Of a stretch of DNA of 64,000 nucleotides, positions 44,061-53,218 are shown in pieces. The position numbers were made by a program, and so were the translations under genes. Numbering within the stretch: position 1 is the first letter of the stretch; each line of letters begins with the position of its first letter. Below the pieces are notes generated by a model, which was given only the letters and a program-made list of their open reading frames with translations, had not been told where the DNA came from and searched no databases. The stretch comes from Rhodococcus ruber (GTDB taxonomy: Bacteria > Actinomycetota > Actinomycetes > Mycobacteriales > Mycobacteriaceae), in NCBI RefSeq assembly GCF_027270735.1, contig NZ_JAPWIJ010000005.1, positions 1-64,000 on the forward strand, in the 5' to 3' direction.

Positions 44061-44708
44061 TCAGCTCGGTCCGACGGTCCGATCACCGGCCGTCTGCAGC
44101 GACGCTGTCAGCCCACCGGTGATGAAATCCCGGTACAGTTCCACAACTCGTGAACGCGGAACGTCGGGATTGGCGATCCACCAACGACCGAGCTGTTCGC
44201 CCACTCCACTGACGGCATAGGCGAACGCGTCGTCCTGCTCGTGGTCGGCCGCCGAAAAATGCCGAAGCATCTCCGCAATTCTGTCGATGGTGTGACGCCG
44301 CATCTCGGTGAGCTGCTGGGACAGCTCTTTCGACAACGCCGTGCTCGGGTTGAACAGAACCATCCACCGCTGAGGGTCTCGCTCCAGCATCGAGAACAAG
44401 ATGTCGCCCGCTCGCTCCATGACTGCCTCGACACCGGCCCCGGCCGAAATCATGATCTCGGGCTCTCGAATCTGCAGTTCCAGCTCGGTGCGCGCACGGC
44501 GAACACATTCGAGAAAAACGATGTCCTTCGTCGGATAGTGCGCGTAGACCACGGGCTTGGTGACGCCGGCCTCGCGGGCGATGTCTTCCATCGACGTGCC
44601 CTCGAAGCCGGAAGTTGCGAACAGCTCCTCGGCGACGTCGAGCAACTGGTTCGCGCGGGACTCACGGGACATGCGCGTTCGGCGCTCCACGGGGTCTCGA
44701 CTGGTCAT
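44061..44708 (-). CDS. TetR-family regulator of the ester-utilisation locus
   Basis: A 215-residue TetR protein with helix-turn-helix TSMEDIAREAGVTKPVVYAHYPTKD and a C-terminal AefR/TetR_C_11-like ligand domain. ATG 44708 is chosen because GGAGG lies 11 nt upstream; a longer reading to 44753 is possible. It is encoded 57 nt downstream of the depolymerase gene on the same strand, and converges on the thiolase operon. It is a good candidate to bind the shared TTACG/CGTAA motif upstream of both transcripts. Confidence 0.88.
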   Translation of the reverse strand: MTSRDPVERRTRMSRESRANQLLDVAEELFATSGFEGTSMEDIAREAGVTKPVVYAHYPTKDIVFLECVRRARTELELQIREPEIMISAGAGVEAVMERAGDILFSMLERDPQRWMVLFNPSTALSKELSQQLTEMRRHTIDRIAEMLRHFSAADHEQDDAFAYAVSGVGEQLGRWWIANPDVPRSRVVELYRDFITGGLTASLQTAGDRTVGPS

Positions 44709-44765
44709 TCTGGCGACGCCCTCCTGAACGGTTCCGCGGTGGCGATCGGTCATGACCGAATCGTG

Positions 44766-45776
44766 TCATGAAAGCTCCCGATCGGCGGCGAAGTCCCACA
44801 TGATCCGGGCGAGGTCCGGGCCGTCGTTGTCCACGAGCGGACCACTGCCGGGACCCGGCCATGTGTGCCCCATCCCTGCGACGAAAATGTACTCGATCAG
44901 TGAGTCACCGCCTTCCTCCGGGAAGTACGAACGGTGCGTGTACGGCTTCAGTCCCGGCAGAGCGACTTCGACGGTCTCATCGGCCGTGTCGTTCATGTCT
45001 CCGTCGAGAACGCCGTTCAACGCGAGATCGTCGATGGTGGCCCAATGAGTGACGAGTCGATCCGCAAGGAACGGCGGCACCGGCTCGTCCAGATCACCTT
45101 GCGCCACGAGGACCGGTACGGGCCGCGCGCGGTTACCCATCTGTGCCCATGCCCGCTTCGCGGTGTCCACCGGACCTACCTCGTCTGGATTCAGCGGGTT
45201 CGCTTCGTTGACAGCGTATTCCGCACCGGCCATCGATGTGACCGAGGCAAAGAGATCCGGGTAAGTGACACCCATGATGACGGCGGTACCTGCACCGGAG
45301 GACGCACCGTTGACGTGCACCCGTCTTGGGTCGGCCCCGTAGTCGGTGACCACTTGCCGGGTCAGTCCTGCAATCAGAGAGGGTTCGCCGTAGCCACGAC
45401 GCTGATGCTCGGGTTCGTCACCGTTCCAGCAGTTCAGTGGAAGCCCGCGCAACAGATCCTGCGTCGGATAGACCACGATGAAACCTTCCTCGTCGGCCAC
45501 CGCATTCAGGTTCGTCAGATCCTTCATCGAATTGAAACCGAAACCGGTCATTCCGCAACCGTGCAAGGACACGACCACCGGAAGTGGCTGTCCCGCAGCA
45601 AAAGCCGGTGGCAGATGGACCTGATAGGAAAGCGTGCCTTCGGCGCTGGTGTAGGATTTCGTTTCGTCCACGCCCACTGGATCGACGGCGGGGGCGGCTT
45701 GGGCCGACACCGAACCGCCCGTCGTAGCGAACAGCACTCCGATGGCCAGAGCCGTAGCCATCCTCCGCGGGCTCAT
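44766..45776 (-). CDS. Secreted poly(3-hydroxybutyrate) depolymerase-like esterase
   Basis: A 336-residue extracellular hydrolase of the PHB depolymerase/esterase family (LpqC-like). The signal peptide is MSPRRMATALAIGVLFATTG then GSVSAQA. The oxyanion motif is LHGCGMTG (71-78), the nucleophile Ser is in NGASSGAG (S159), the acid in QGDLDEPVP and the His in GMGHTWPG. It would release hydroxyacids outside the cell. ATG 45776 is chosen; the ribosome site GGAGG lies in a dyad CGGAGG-CCTCCG. Its promoter shares a motif with the MFS/CoA-ligase operon. Confidence 0.88.
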   Translation of the reverse strand: MSPRRMATALAIGVLFATTGGSVSAQAAPAVDPVGVDETKSYTSAEGTLSYQVHLPPAFAAGQPLPVVVSLHGCGMTGFGFNSMKDLTNLNAVADEEGFIVVYPTQDLLRGLPLNCWNGDEPEHQRRGYGEPSLIAGLTRQVVTDYGADPRRVHVNGASSGAGTAVIMGVTYPDLFASVTSMAGAEYAVNEANPLNPDEVGPVDTAKRAWAQMGNRARPVPVLVAQGDLDEPVPPFLADRLVTHWATIDDLALNGVLDGDMNDTADETVEVALPGLKPYTHRSYFPEEGGDSLIEYIFVAGMGHTWPGPGSGPLVDNDGPDLARIMWDFAADRELS

Positions 45777-45893
45777 CGGAGGACCTCCGTCTGCACGACT
45801 GCCGCGCACCCCATCGCACTAGTGAACGTTTCCTTTGTTGGCACCGCGACTCCCGACGTTGAAGCGTGACTTCCGCATGTTATCTATACAAAT

Positions 45894-45913
45894 CGTAATC
45901 TTAACTTTACGAT
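45894..45913. promoter_or_regulatory. CGTAA/TTACG dyad in the depolymerase promoter
   Basis: CGTAA (45894-45898) and TTACG (45907-45911) separated by 8 nt, overlapping CTTTACGAT (45905-45913), which also occurs at 38124-38132. The site is about 120 nt upstream of the depolymerase start. Confidence 0.5.
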
Positions 45914-45984
45914 TAGTAAGTTGTCAACGATCGCTGTCGAAGCGGGTTCCACGCGCGGTGCGATGTCGAGGAGATGCCGGTAAA

Positions 45985-46824
45985 TCAGCTCGTGCCGAGC
46001 AAGTCGAGTTCCAGGGCCAATTCCATACACCGCAGGCGTGCCGGAGAAAAGTCGTAGGGCATCATCCGGACGGCATCGGTGAGACTCGTGGACCCGCAGG
46101 GCGAACCGGCGTCGGCGGGCTCGGGGTGCAAGTCGTTCCAGGCGTCGAGTCGCGCGTCGTCTGCCTGCGCCAGGCCGGAGCTCTCGATGACCGTGCGGAG
46201 GGCGGTCTCGAAGGCGTGCCGTTCGGCCGCCACCTCCGCCACGCGTGGGTCGTCGAGTGCCTCCTCGGCGGCATCGACACGGTCGGAATGCTCCCGCAGG
46301 TCCGGGCGGGCGGCCAACGCAATGAAACGCGACGCCTGAACGGACGCGCCGAGCGCGCCGAAAATTCGCTCGGTCACGAGCAGGGTGTCCAGGTCGTCTT
46401 GCCGCAGGGCCCCCTCGCGCAGGCCTGCGAGGCGGTCGCCCACGACATCGGAGAGCAGGCCCAACCTGCTCCCCCGAGCGCGCATGCGCTGCACGGCAAT
46501 CCGTTGTTGCTCGAGTTCGGCCTGCCGGGCGACGAGGGCCCCTTCGAGCCGGTCCAGGATCTGCGCAACGTCGCTGTCAGCGGTTCCGGCTGCGACGGCG
46601 TTGCGGATGTCGTCGAGGGCGATGCCGGCGTCGGCCATCCGTCGGATCCACAGCAGCTGGATCATCTCGTCGTAGCCGTAGCGGCGGCGGTCGTCACTCC
46701 CCCGCTCGGGCTCTGGGAGCAAACCGATCTGGTGGTAGTGACGGATCGCCCGCGGCGTCGTACCGACGAAGTCTGCGGCACCCCCGATCGTGACTCGGCG
46801 TGGCGGGGTGAAGGACGAGAACAT
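45985..46824 (-). CDS. MerR-family regulator
   Basis: A 279-residue regulator. The MerR winged helix is at residues 10-75 (TIGGAADFVGTTPRAIRHYH, GLLPEPERG and RYGYDEMIQLLWIRRM), followed by a coiled-coil dimerisation helix (about 85-115) and a long C-terminal domain that may bind a ligand. I see no cysteine metal-binding pattern. ATG 46824 is chosen as the normal family start. There is no divergent gene; the region upstream is debris. Confidence 0.88.
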   Translation of the reverse strand: MFSSFTPPRRVTIGGAADFVGTTPRAIRHYHQIGLLPEPERGSDDRRRYGYDEMIQLLWIRRMADAGIALDDIRNAVAAGTADSDVAQILDRLEGALVARQAELEQQRIAVQRMRARGSRLGLLSDVVGDRLAGLREGALRQDDLDTLLVTERIFGALGASVQASRFIALAARPDLREHSDRVDAAEEALDDPRVAEVAAERHAFETALRTVIESSGLAQADDARLDAWNDLHPEPADAGSPCGSTSLTDAVRMMPYDFSPARLRCMELALELDLLGTS

Positions 46825-47078
46825 GTGTGGGGCCTTCCTCGGTGGGCGGATACGTCCACTGCACCACATGACGCTACGGAAGGTGCAACCCCGAGCCTGA
46901 CGTGACGTCCTGTGACACAACAGGTTTTCCAGACATTCGGCTGAAAGCGTTCTCCATTGGCGGCGAAGCTCAACCTTACAGCGGCACTGGATATTCGAGC
47001 TTCCGTACCGTCAAGAGATGACTGCCTCGATGGAGGTTCGGGAAGACTGGGCAGTGTCACGACCTGTAGTTCTGGTCA

Positions 47079-47290
47079 GCGTGAGATCGTGATTGGCTTT
47101 CCTTCGTTCAACGACTGTATCGCTGCTGAGCAGACCAGTGCCGCTTCATAGCCATCTTGTGCAGTGGGGCAGTCTGTATGGACGCCGGTGGACGGGGCCG
47201 AATGAATGGCCGATGTCCACCGTTGGAGTTGGTCTGCTTTCATGGATAGAGCTGCGGCTGCCGAATTTGGGTCGTATCGGCGTCCAAAAC
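47079..47290 (-). pseudogene. Remnant of a Gfo/Idh/MocA dehydrogenase C-terminus
   Basis: On the minus strand the translation ends QDGYEAALVCSAAIQSLNEG then KPITISR, the pattern of the last helix and strand of Gfo/Idh/MocA dehydrogenases (DGxxALxVxxAAxxSxxEGxPV). The N-terminal Rossmann part is absent. The assignment rests on the C-terminal pattern only. Confidence 0.4.
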
Positions 47291-47973
47291 CATCCACTGC
47301 CTGGCAACTCTGCTCTTCATCGTGGACCTGACGCTTCAACGTGACGCGTGAGACATGCCGGCACGCTTTCGCTCTGCCGCAGCCGATCGAATCGACCGCG
47401 ATGCAGCGACTGTGCTTCGTTCCGGCAGATCCAGCCACGAGTTCGAGGACACGGTGATGCGGTGCTGGATCTGTGCAAGAACACGACGGGCGTTTCTTCG
47501 CTGGTTCGATGGGGCTAAGTGAGCGCGCCTTCAGTTGTGGGTAAACGCATGTCTTACAGTACGAATAGGCTGTCTGTTGTTTCAAGTACACCGTCTCGAC
47601 GGTGCTTATCGTCGATGCTCCTGTGCTTGTGCGATCGATTTTGTGGACCCGACGACTCAGCTCTTCGACGCCGACAAGTCAAGAACGATGTCGGCGATCA
47701 GGTCTTCTGTCTACTCACCAATCCGCGGTACCCCGGGGCGCGAAAGTTTGCGCGCGGCTCCAGCGGCGACGCGTCGCGATCGATATCAACGAACCCGTCT
47801 TGCAACAATTGAACCGAGAATCAGAGCTCAGTGATGACGAAACCGATTCCGGCACTGCGGCAGACGCCGCCGTACCCGCGGCTAGTGTCCTCAACGGCCG
47901 AAGTAGCCTCCGCAGGGGCATTGCATTCTCCGGCGCGCGCCATCAGGGCGGGCTGCTGGGTACTCGACAGTAA

Positions 47974-48000
47974 TGACCACTTAGAAACGACAAGTGGTCA
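47974..48000. promoter_or_regulatory. Perfect 9-bp dyad upstream of the quinone oxidoreductase
   Basis: TGACCACTT (47974-47982) and AAGTGGTCA (47992-48000) with a 9-nt spacer, 158 nt before the start of the downstream gene. There is no T-run, so an operator is more likely than a terminator. Confidence 0.45.
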
Positions 48001-48157
48001 CACCGGTTGACGATGAGGCAGTGGTCGGCTCGGGACTATGGCGAATGGGACCGCCGAGCAAGTGCCGGAAACTCGCGGGGAATGCGACCAACCCCGCTCG
48101 GGCTGAACGTTGGACACACCGTACGGTTACACCTCAACGGTAAAAGGAGCACGACGA

Positions 48158-49096
48158 GTGAAAGCTTTCTACGTCCAAGAATTCGGTAGCGGCCAGATAC
48201 ACGACAATCAGGAAGATCCGGTTCCCGGCACCGGAGAAGTGATCGTGTCGGTGCAGGCGGCTGGCGTCGGTTATATGGACGTAATGATCGCTGACGGTCA
48301 GTACCCCCTCGTGACTGAGCCCGGCTTCGTCCTCGGTTCCGAACTCGCCGGACCTATCGTGAGCGTCGGTGCAGGGGTTCCTCCGGAGGTCGTCGGCAGA
48401 CGCGTGTTCGCGATGACGACCACCCGCAGTTTCGCCCAACTATGCGCCGTCGATTACTCCTCGGCGCTGCCAATCCCGGACGGACTCGGATCAATCGAAG
48501 CCGTGGCTCTTGGCATCAACGCCCTTGTTGCGCAAGAAATCCTGGAGCGTGTCGGGGCTGACGGAACCTCTGAGGTTCTGGTGCGAGGAGCCAGCGGAGG
48601 CATCGGTCTTATGGCGACTCAGCTTGCGGCGCTGCGGGGCGCTCGGGTGACGGCAGTCACATCCACGGAGGACCGCGGCAAGCAGCTCCTCGAACTCGGT
48701 GCCGATCGGTACGTGTCACGAGAGGCTGCACGCACCCGCGGCAAGCGCTACGACGTCATCGTCGACACCGTTGGCGGCCCTGACATGCCAGCGTTCATCG
48801 AACAGCTCGCTGACAATGGTCGCTTCGTATTGTGCGGTGGCGTGGCGGGTGCCCCGCCCACGGATTTCGGTTCGACGCTCATGGCAAACTTTCACCGGTC
48901 GCCCAGTTTCCTGGCCTTCAGTCTCAACTCGGTGAATCTGCAGACCCTGCGCCACTCCGCGCAGGCAGTAATGGGGCTGGCGGTCGACGGATCGTTGCGC
49001 CCTGTCGTCTTCGCAAAACTCGCGCTGGACGACGCGGCTGAAGCGTTGGGCCTGCTGCGTACCGGCGTCTTCGGCAAGGTGATAATCGAACCCTAA
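48158..49096 (+). CDS. Zinc-free quinone oxidoreductase-like dehydrogenase
   Basis: A 312-residue medium-chain dehydrogenase/reductase of the QOR type: the GroES-like domain (VQAAGVGYMDVMIADGQYP) and the Rossmann domain (VLVRGASGGIGLMATQLAAL). It lacks the catalytic and structural zinc cysteines, as expected for QOR. The GTG at 48158 is set by AAGGAG (48144-48149); an upstream in-frame start at 48110 has no ribosome site. It is the only intact gene in the 46.8-50 kb debris zone and has no regulator beside it. Confidence 0.9.
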   Translation: MKAFYVQEFGSGQIHDNQEDPVPGTGEVIVSVQAAGVGYMDVMIADGQYPLVTEPGFVLGSELAGPIVSVGAGVPPEVVGRRVFAMTTTRSFAQLCAVDYSSALPIPDGLGSIEAVALGINALVAQEILERVGADGTSEVLVRGASGGIGLMATQLAALRGARVTAVTSTEDRGKQLLELGADRYVSREAARTRGKRYDVIVDTVGGPDMPAFIEQLADNGRFVLCGGVAGAPPTDFGSTLMANFHRSPSFLAFSLNSVNLQTLRHSAQAVMGLAVDGSLRPVVFAKLALDDAAEALGLLRTGVFGKVIIEP

Positions 49097-50282
<1,186 letters not shown>

Positions 50283-50306
50283 CCGAACTCGAATCGCCCC
50301 TAGCGT

Positions 50307-51170
50307 TCACTGTGCCGGATCGCGCGCGAGATCCTGGGTTCCAAGGACGCGAAGCAGAGAAAGTCGCTCTCCCGTGACCGTGCCTGGGGTGCCGCGGAAC
50401 AGCACCATCCGTTGCTGTGACGGTGGGCTGATCACGACGTCGCATTCGCAGTCGAGCACCCCCACGACAGGGTGGGCCAGCACCTTGCGCGTCGACGACG
50501 GTGCAGTGACCTCGTTGAGGGCCCACATTCCTTCGAATTGATCACTGTGAGTGCGCAGTTCGTTCAGTAAGTCGATGGCGGCCCGGTCGTCCGGACGGCG
50601 AGCAATCGCTGCGCGCAGGCCGGACACATACGAACGACCGAGCTGCTCGACGTCGTTCGGCTCGTAGAGCCGCGCGTAAGCAGGATCCATGAACCAATGC
50701 CACAGGAAGTTCGACCGCAGACCGGGCTCACCGACGAGCTGCCCGAGCAATGCGACGTTCAACGGATTTTGGCCCACCACGTAGTGCAAATCGTCGGCGA
50801 TCATCGCCGGCACGCTCGGTGCGAGAACGTCCAGGACGGTCATCAGGCCCGGATCCGCATAGCCGAGGCTGACGAACGGTTCCGGCACGGGATGTCCGGC
50901 CAGAACGTAGAGGTGGTCGCGTTCGGGAATGGTCAATCGCAGTGCCCGGGCGACGGCACCGAGCATGGTCGCGGACGGTTGCGGGCCGCGCCCCTGCTCG
51001 ATGCGCTCGTAGTAGTCCGTCGACATGTTCGCGAGCGACGCGACCTCGTCGCGCCGTAGCCCAGGGGCGCGGCGCCGCGGGCCGCTGGGCAAGCCCACAT
51101 CTCCAGGCGCGAGGCGGTCACGACGCGCTCGTACGAATTGCCCGAGCTGTTCTTGTTGGAAACGCGGCAT
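50307..51170 (-). CDS. XRE-family regulator with MmyB-like ligand domain
   Basis: A 287-residue regulator: helix-turn-helix at about 25-75 (PGLRRDEVASLANMSTDYYE and RIEQGRGPQPS), then a PAS-like MmyB ligand-binding domain (HYVVGQNPLNVALLGQLVGE and RSYVSGLRAAIARRP). In Streptomyces and relatives such proteins control a neighbouring SDR. Here the SDR lies 14 nt upstream on the same strand, so the two are cotranscribed rather than divergent. ATG 51170 is chosen; the open frame extends further upstream without similarity. Confidence 0.9.
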   Translation of the reverse strand: MPRFQQEQLGQFVRARRDRLAPGDVGLPSGPRRRAPGLRRDEVASLANMSTDYYERIEQGRGPQPSATMLGAVARALRLTIPERDHLYVLAGHPVPEPFVSLGYADPGLMTVLDVLAPSVPAMIADDLHYVVGQNPLNVALLGQLVGEPGLRSNFLWHWFMDPAYARLYEPNDVEQLGRSYVSGLRAAIARRPDDRAAIDLLNELRTHSDQFEGMWALNEVTAPSSTRKVLAHPVVGVLDCECDVVISPPSQQRMVLFRGTPGTVTGERLSLLRVLGTQDLARDPAQ

Positions 51171-51184
51171 GGCTCGATTGTCCG

Positions 51185-51937
51185 CTAGTTTCGGTATCGG
51201 GCGCTCAGGGCTGCCAGGACTTCCTGGTAGCGACCCTCCGCTTCGGCGGTGCGTTGCCATTTCACTCGCTCGACGAGGATCTGCTCGGCATCGGGTTCCG
51301 ACTCGAGCAGTGCCATGACCTCGTCGAGAAACTCTTCGAGCGGCATCGCGATCGGACTATCCTGCTGTCCCATCAAACTGGTTTGCGTTGCGGGCGGTAC
51401 GAGTTCGATGACCTGCACGCCGGTCCTGGTGAGCTGCACCCGCAGGGATTCGGTGAAGGAGTGGATGGCTGCTTTGGTCGCGTTGTACGTCGGCGTGACC
51501 GGCAGTGGGACGTACGCCAGACCTGAGGTGACGGTCATGACGGTAGCTGTCGGTTGGGTCAGGAGTCCGGGCAGGAAGGCGTGGACGAGGCGAATCGGGC
51601 CGAGAAGGTTCACGGCAATGGTCCGTTCGGCTACATCGATCGACGCAGGATCCAACACGTCTTCCGCCTCCATGATGCCGGCCATCGCGACGAGTGCGTT
51701 CAGCGACGGATATCGCTCTGTGAGCGTTTTCGCCGCCGTTGCTATGGACCCGGCGTCGGTGGTGTCGATGTCGATGGTGCCGATGCCGGGGTATTCTGCC
51801 GCGATCTGCTCGAGCAAGTCGGTGCGGCGTCCACCGACGATGACTGTGTTGCCTTTGTCCTGCAGTCGCAGAGCAAGGCCCAGGCCGATCCCCGATGTGG
51901 CGCCGGGGATGAAGACAGTGTTTCCAGTGATGTTCAT
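51185..51937 (-). CDS. Short-chain dehydrogenase (DltE-like)
   Basis: A 250-residue SDR with PGATSGIGLGLALRL (cofactor), AMAG in place of NAG, and the catalytic YNATKAAIH. The C-terminal QQDSPIAMPLEEFLDEVMAL matches the DltE/YciK-like group. It is the first gene of a two-gene operon with the XRE/MmyB regulator, inside the segment bounded by the tRNA-like repeats. The substrate is unknown. Confidence 0.9.
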   Translation of the reverse strand: MNITGNTVFIPGATSGIGLGLALRLQDKGNTVIVGGRRTDLLEQIAAEYPGIGTIDIDTTDAGSIATAAKTLTERYPSLNALVAMAGIMEAEDVLDPASIDVAERTIAVNLLGPIRLVHAFLPGLLTQPTATVMTVTSGLAYVPLPVTPTYNATKAAIHSFTESLRVQLTRTGVQVIELVPPATQTSLMGQQDSPIAMPLEEFLDEVMALLESEPDAEQILVERVKWQRTAEAEGRYQEVLAALSARYRN

Positions 51938-52475
51938 GGCTTCTACTGTGCGACAGAGTCAGCCAGGTAACCACGCACAGTTCAACCCCGGATCGGCAAT
52001 CCGGGGTTGATGCGACGTGCACGTAGCGCATCGTCGAACCCGATGGCCCGGGCGGCTAGCCCGACCGGTATTGCATGTGTGCGTGTTGTCCATCGCTGGT
52101 GAGAATGGTCAGAACCTCGACCGGATCGTCGCCGTGGGCAACCCCAATATGACCGATCCACGCGGCCTTCCATTACTGAGGCACGAGAGTGACGCGCGCA
52201 GTAGTTGTGCCGAGTCCGTGTACGCCGGTTTGTGTCCAGATGGACCCTCACGAGGCAGTTGTGACAGCGTTGTGACACCGAACGACAAAGAGAGCCACAG
52301 ACAACCGCGTGACCTGGGGAGATGAGATTTACGGCTTAAGAAATCGGCAAACCTCGCGGATCTGAAATCCGCTGTCTCGGTTGTCCATTCAAATCCGTGG
52401 AAGACCGCCGAAGTCCACGCTACCACGCCAAAAGCACTGTCCTAGTCCAAAAATCTGGATCCATATGGACTCTGG
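51938..52475. other. Non-coding region inside the tRNA-repeat segment
   Basis: It holds the SDR promoter and no recognisable gene. GCGGATCTGAAATCCGC (52356-52372) can form an anticodon-arm-like hairpin, but a complete tRNA cannot be folded around it. No integrase is present. Confidence 0.5.
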
Positions 52476-52722
52476 TGCCCCCAGTCGGACTCGAACCGAC
52501 ACTGTGCGAATTTTAAGTCCCTAGAAGTGAATTCACCTGAACTATGATGGACTCGATTTCTCTTTATTCACAACGCTTTTCGTACATCATTATCCGACTC
52601 GGTCCATGTCCGAACGTACCGACTTGTGACACTCTCGTGACACCGAGCTAAGGCCGGCGCTGCGACACCGGACGGGCCTGATCGGTGTCGGACAGCCACG
52701 GCATCGGGTGGACGGAGAGCGT
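52476..52722. repeat. Direct repeat, right copy, starting with a tRNA 3' half
   Basis: Homologous to 50037-50282 and 2,439 nt from it. Read on the minus strand it carries an anticodon-loop-like CTTAAAA, a T arm and an acceptor end with encoded CCA (GGGGGCACCA). The 5' half of the tRNA is absent, so this is a partial tRNA and not a functional gene. The second identical block is 52615-52650. Confidence 0.8.
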
Positions 52723-52826
52723 CCTGGCGATCGACGCTCTGTGCGGACTCGTGACAACGAGCCTCATTCGTCGTGAATCCAACTCGGAATTGGCCGGTGC
52801 GCCCGATGCCTTCTGAGGCTCGCCCC

Positions 52827-53129
52827 TCAGTGCCACGTGGTGTGCACCGGGGCAGCTGCCGAGCCTTGTAAGCGTGTGGTGCGTTCGGCGAAAGACAGTC
52901 CACCCCAGATTCCGTGGCGTTCTGCGTTGGCTGTTGCGTAGTCGCGACAGGGGTCGCGAACCGGGCATGTTCTGCATATTGTCTTGGCTTCGTGCTCGCG
53001 GCTGCGGCGGGCGGATCTGCTTTCGGTCTCGGGTCCGAAAAAGACCGATGGGCCGTAGAAGCCGCAGTCACCGTGTTGTTGCCACTGCCAGGGTGTCGTG
53101 CTGGTCGACGAGGTCACACGAATGGTCAT
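52827..53129 (-). CDS. WhiB-like iron-sulfur regulator
   Basis: A 100-residue Wbl protein. The four cluster cysteines are C22 (GDCGFYG), C52, C55 and C61 (ICRTCPVRDPC), and the turn motif is GIWGG (73-77), followed by a basic tail. Such proteins bind a 4Fe-4S cluster and act with the main sigma factor, an actinobacterial hallmark. ATG 53129 is set by GGAGG 9 nt upstream. The subclass is unclear; the short form and RDYA context resemble WhiB proteins found on phages and plasmids as well as chromosomal ones. It is separated from the amidohydrolase by a strong hairpin. Confidence 0.9.
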   Translation of the reverse strand: MTIRVTSSTSTTPWQWQQHGDCGFYGPSVFFGPETESRSARRSREHEAKTICRTCPVRDPCRDYATANAERHGIWGGLSFAERTTRLQGSAAAPVHTTWH

Positions 53130-53151
53130 GGCAGCTTCCTCCCTCCATGCC

Positions 53152-53194
53152 GAGAACAGGGGTGGGCGCACGTAGGCGCTCGACCCCTGTTCTC
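53152..53194. terminator. Hairpin terminator between WhiB and amidohydrolase
   Basis: Perfect 12-bp stem GAGAACAGGGGT (53152-53163) / ACCCCTGTTCTC (53183-53194) with a 19-nt loop. It lies after the amidohydrolase stop on the minus strand and just upstream of whiB; the T-rich side is GTTTTCT on the plus strand. Confidence 0.8.
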
Positions 53195-53218
53195 GTTTTC
53201 TGGTGTTGCTGCCGAGTG

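Larger units (their letters stand above)
46825..48157. other. 1.3-kb region of gene debris
   Basis: No intact gene. It contains the upstream region of the MerR gene, a Gfo/Idh fragment (47079-47290), and a perfect 9-bp hairpin (47974-48000) that may be an operator or a terminator ahead of the quinone oxidoreductase. The stretch 47300-47970 has open frames in several directions but none shows a recognisable domain. Confidence 0.55.

Noticed and set aside
52322..52415. Possible tRNA gene around the GCGGA/TCCGC hairpin
   Set aside because: An anticodon-arm-like hairpin is present but the T arm and acceptor stem do not pair and the base before the anticodon is not T; I cannot support a functional tRNA.
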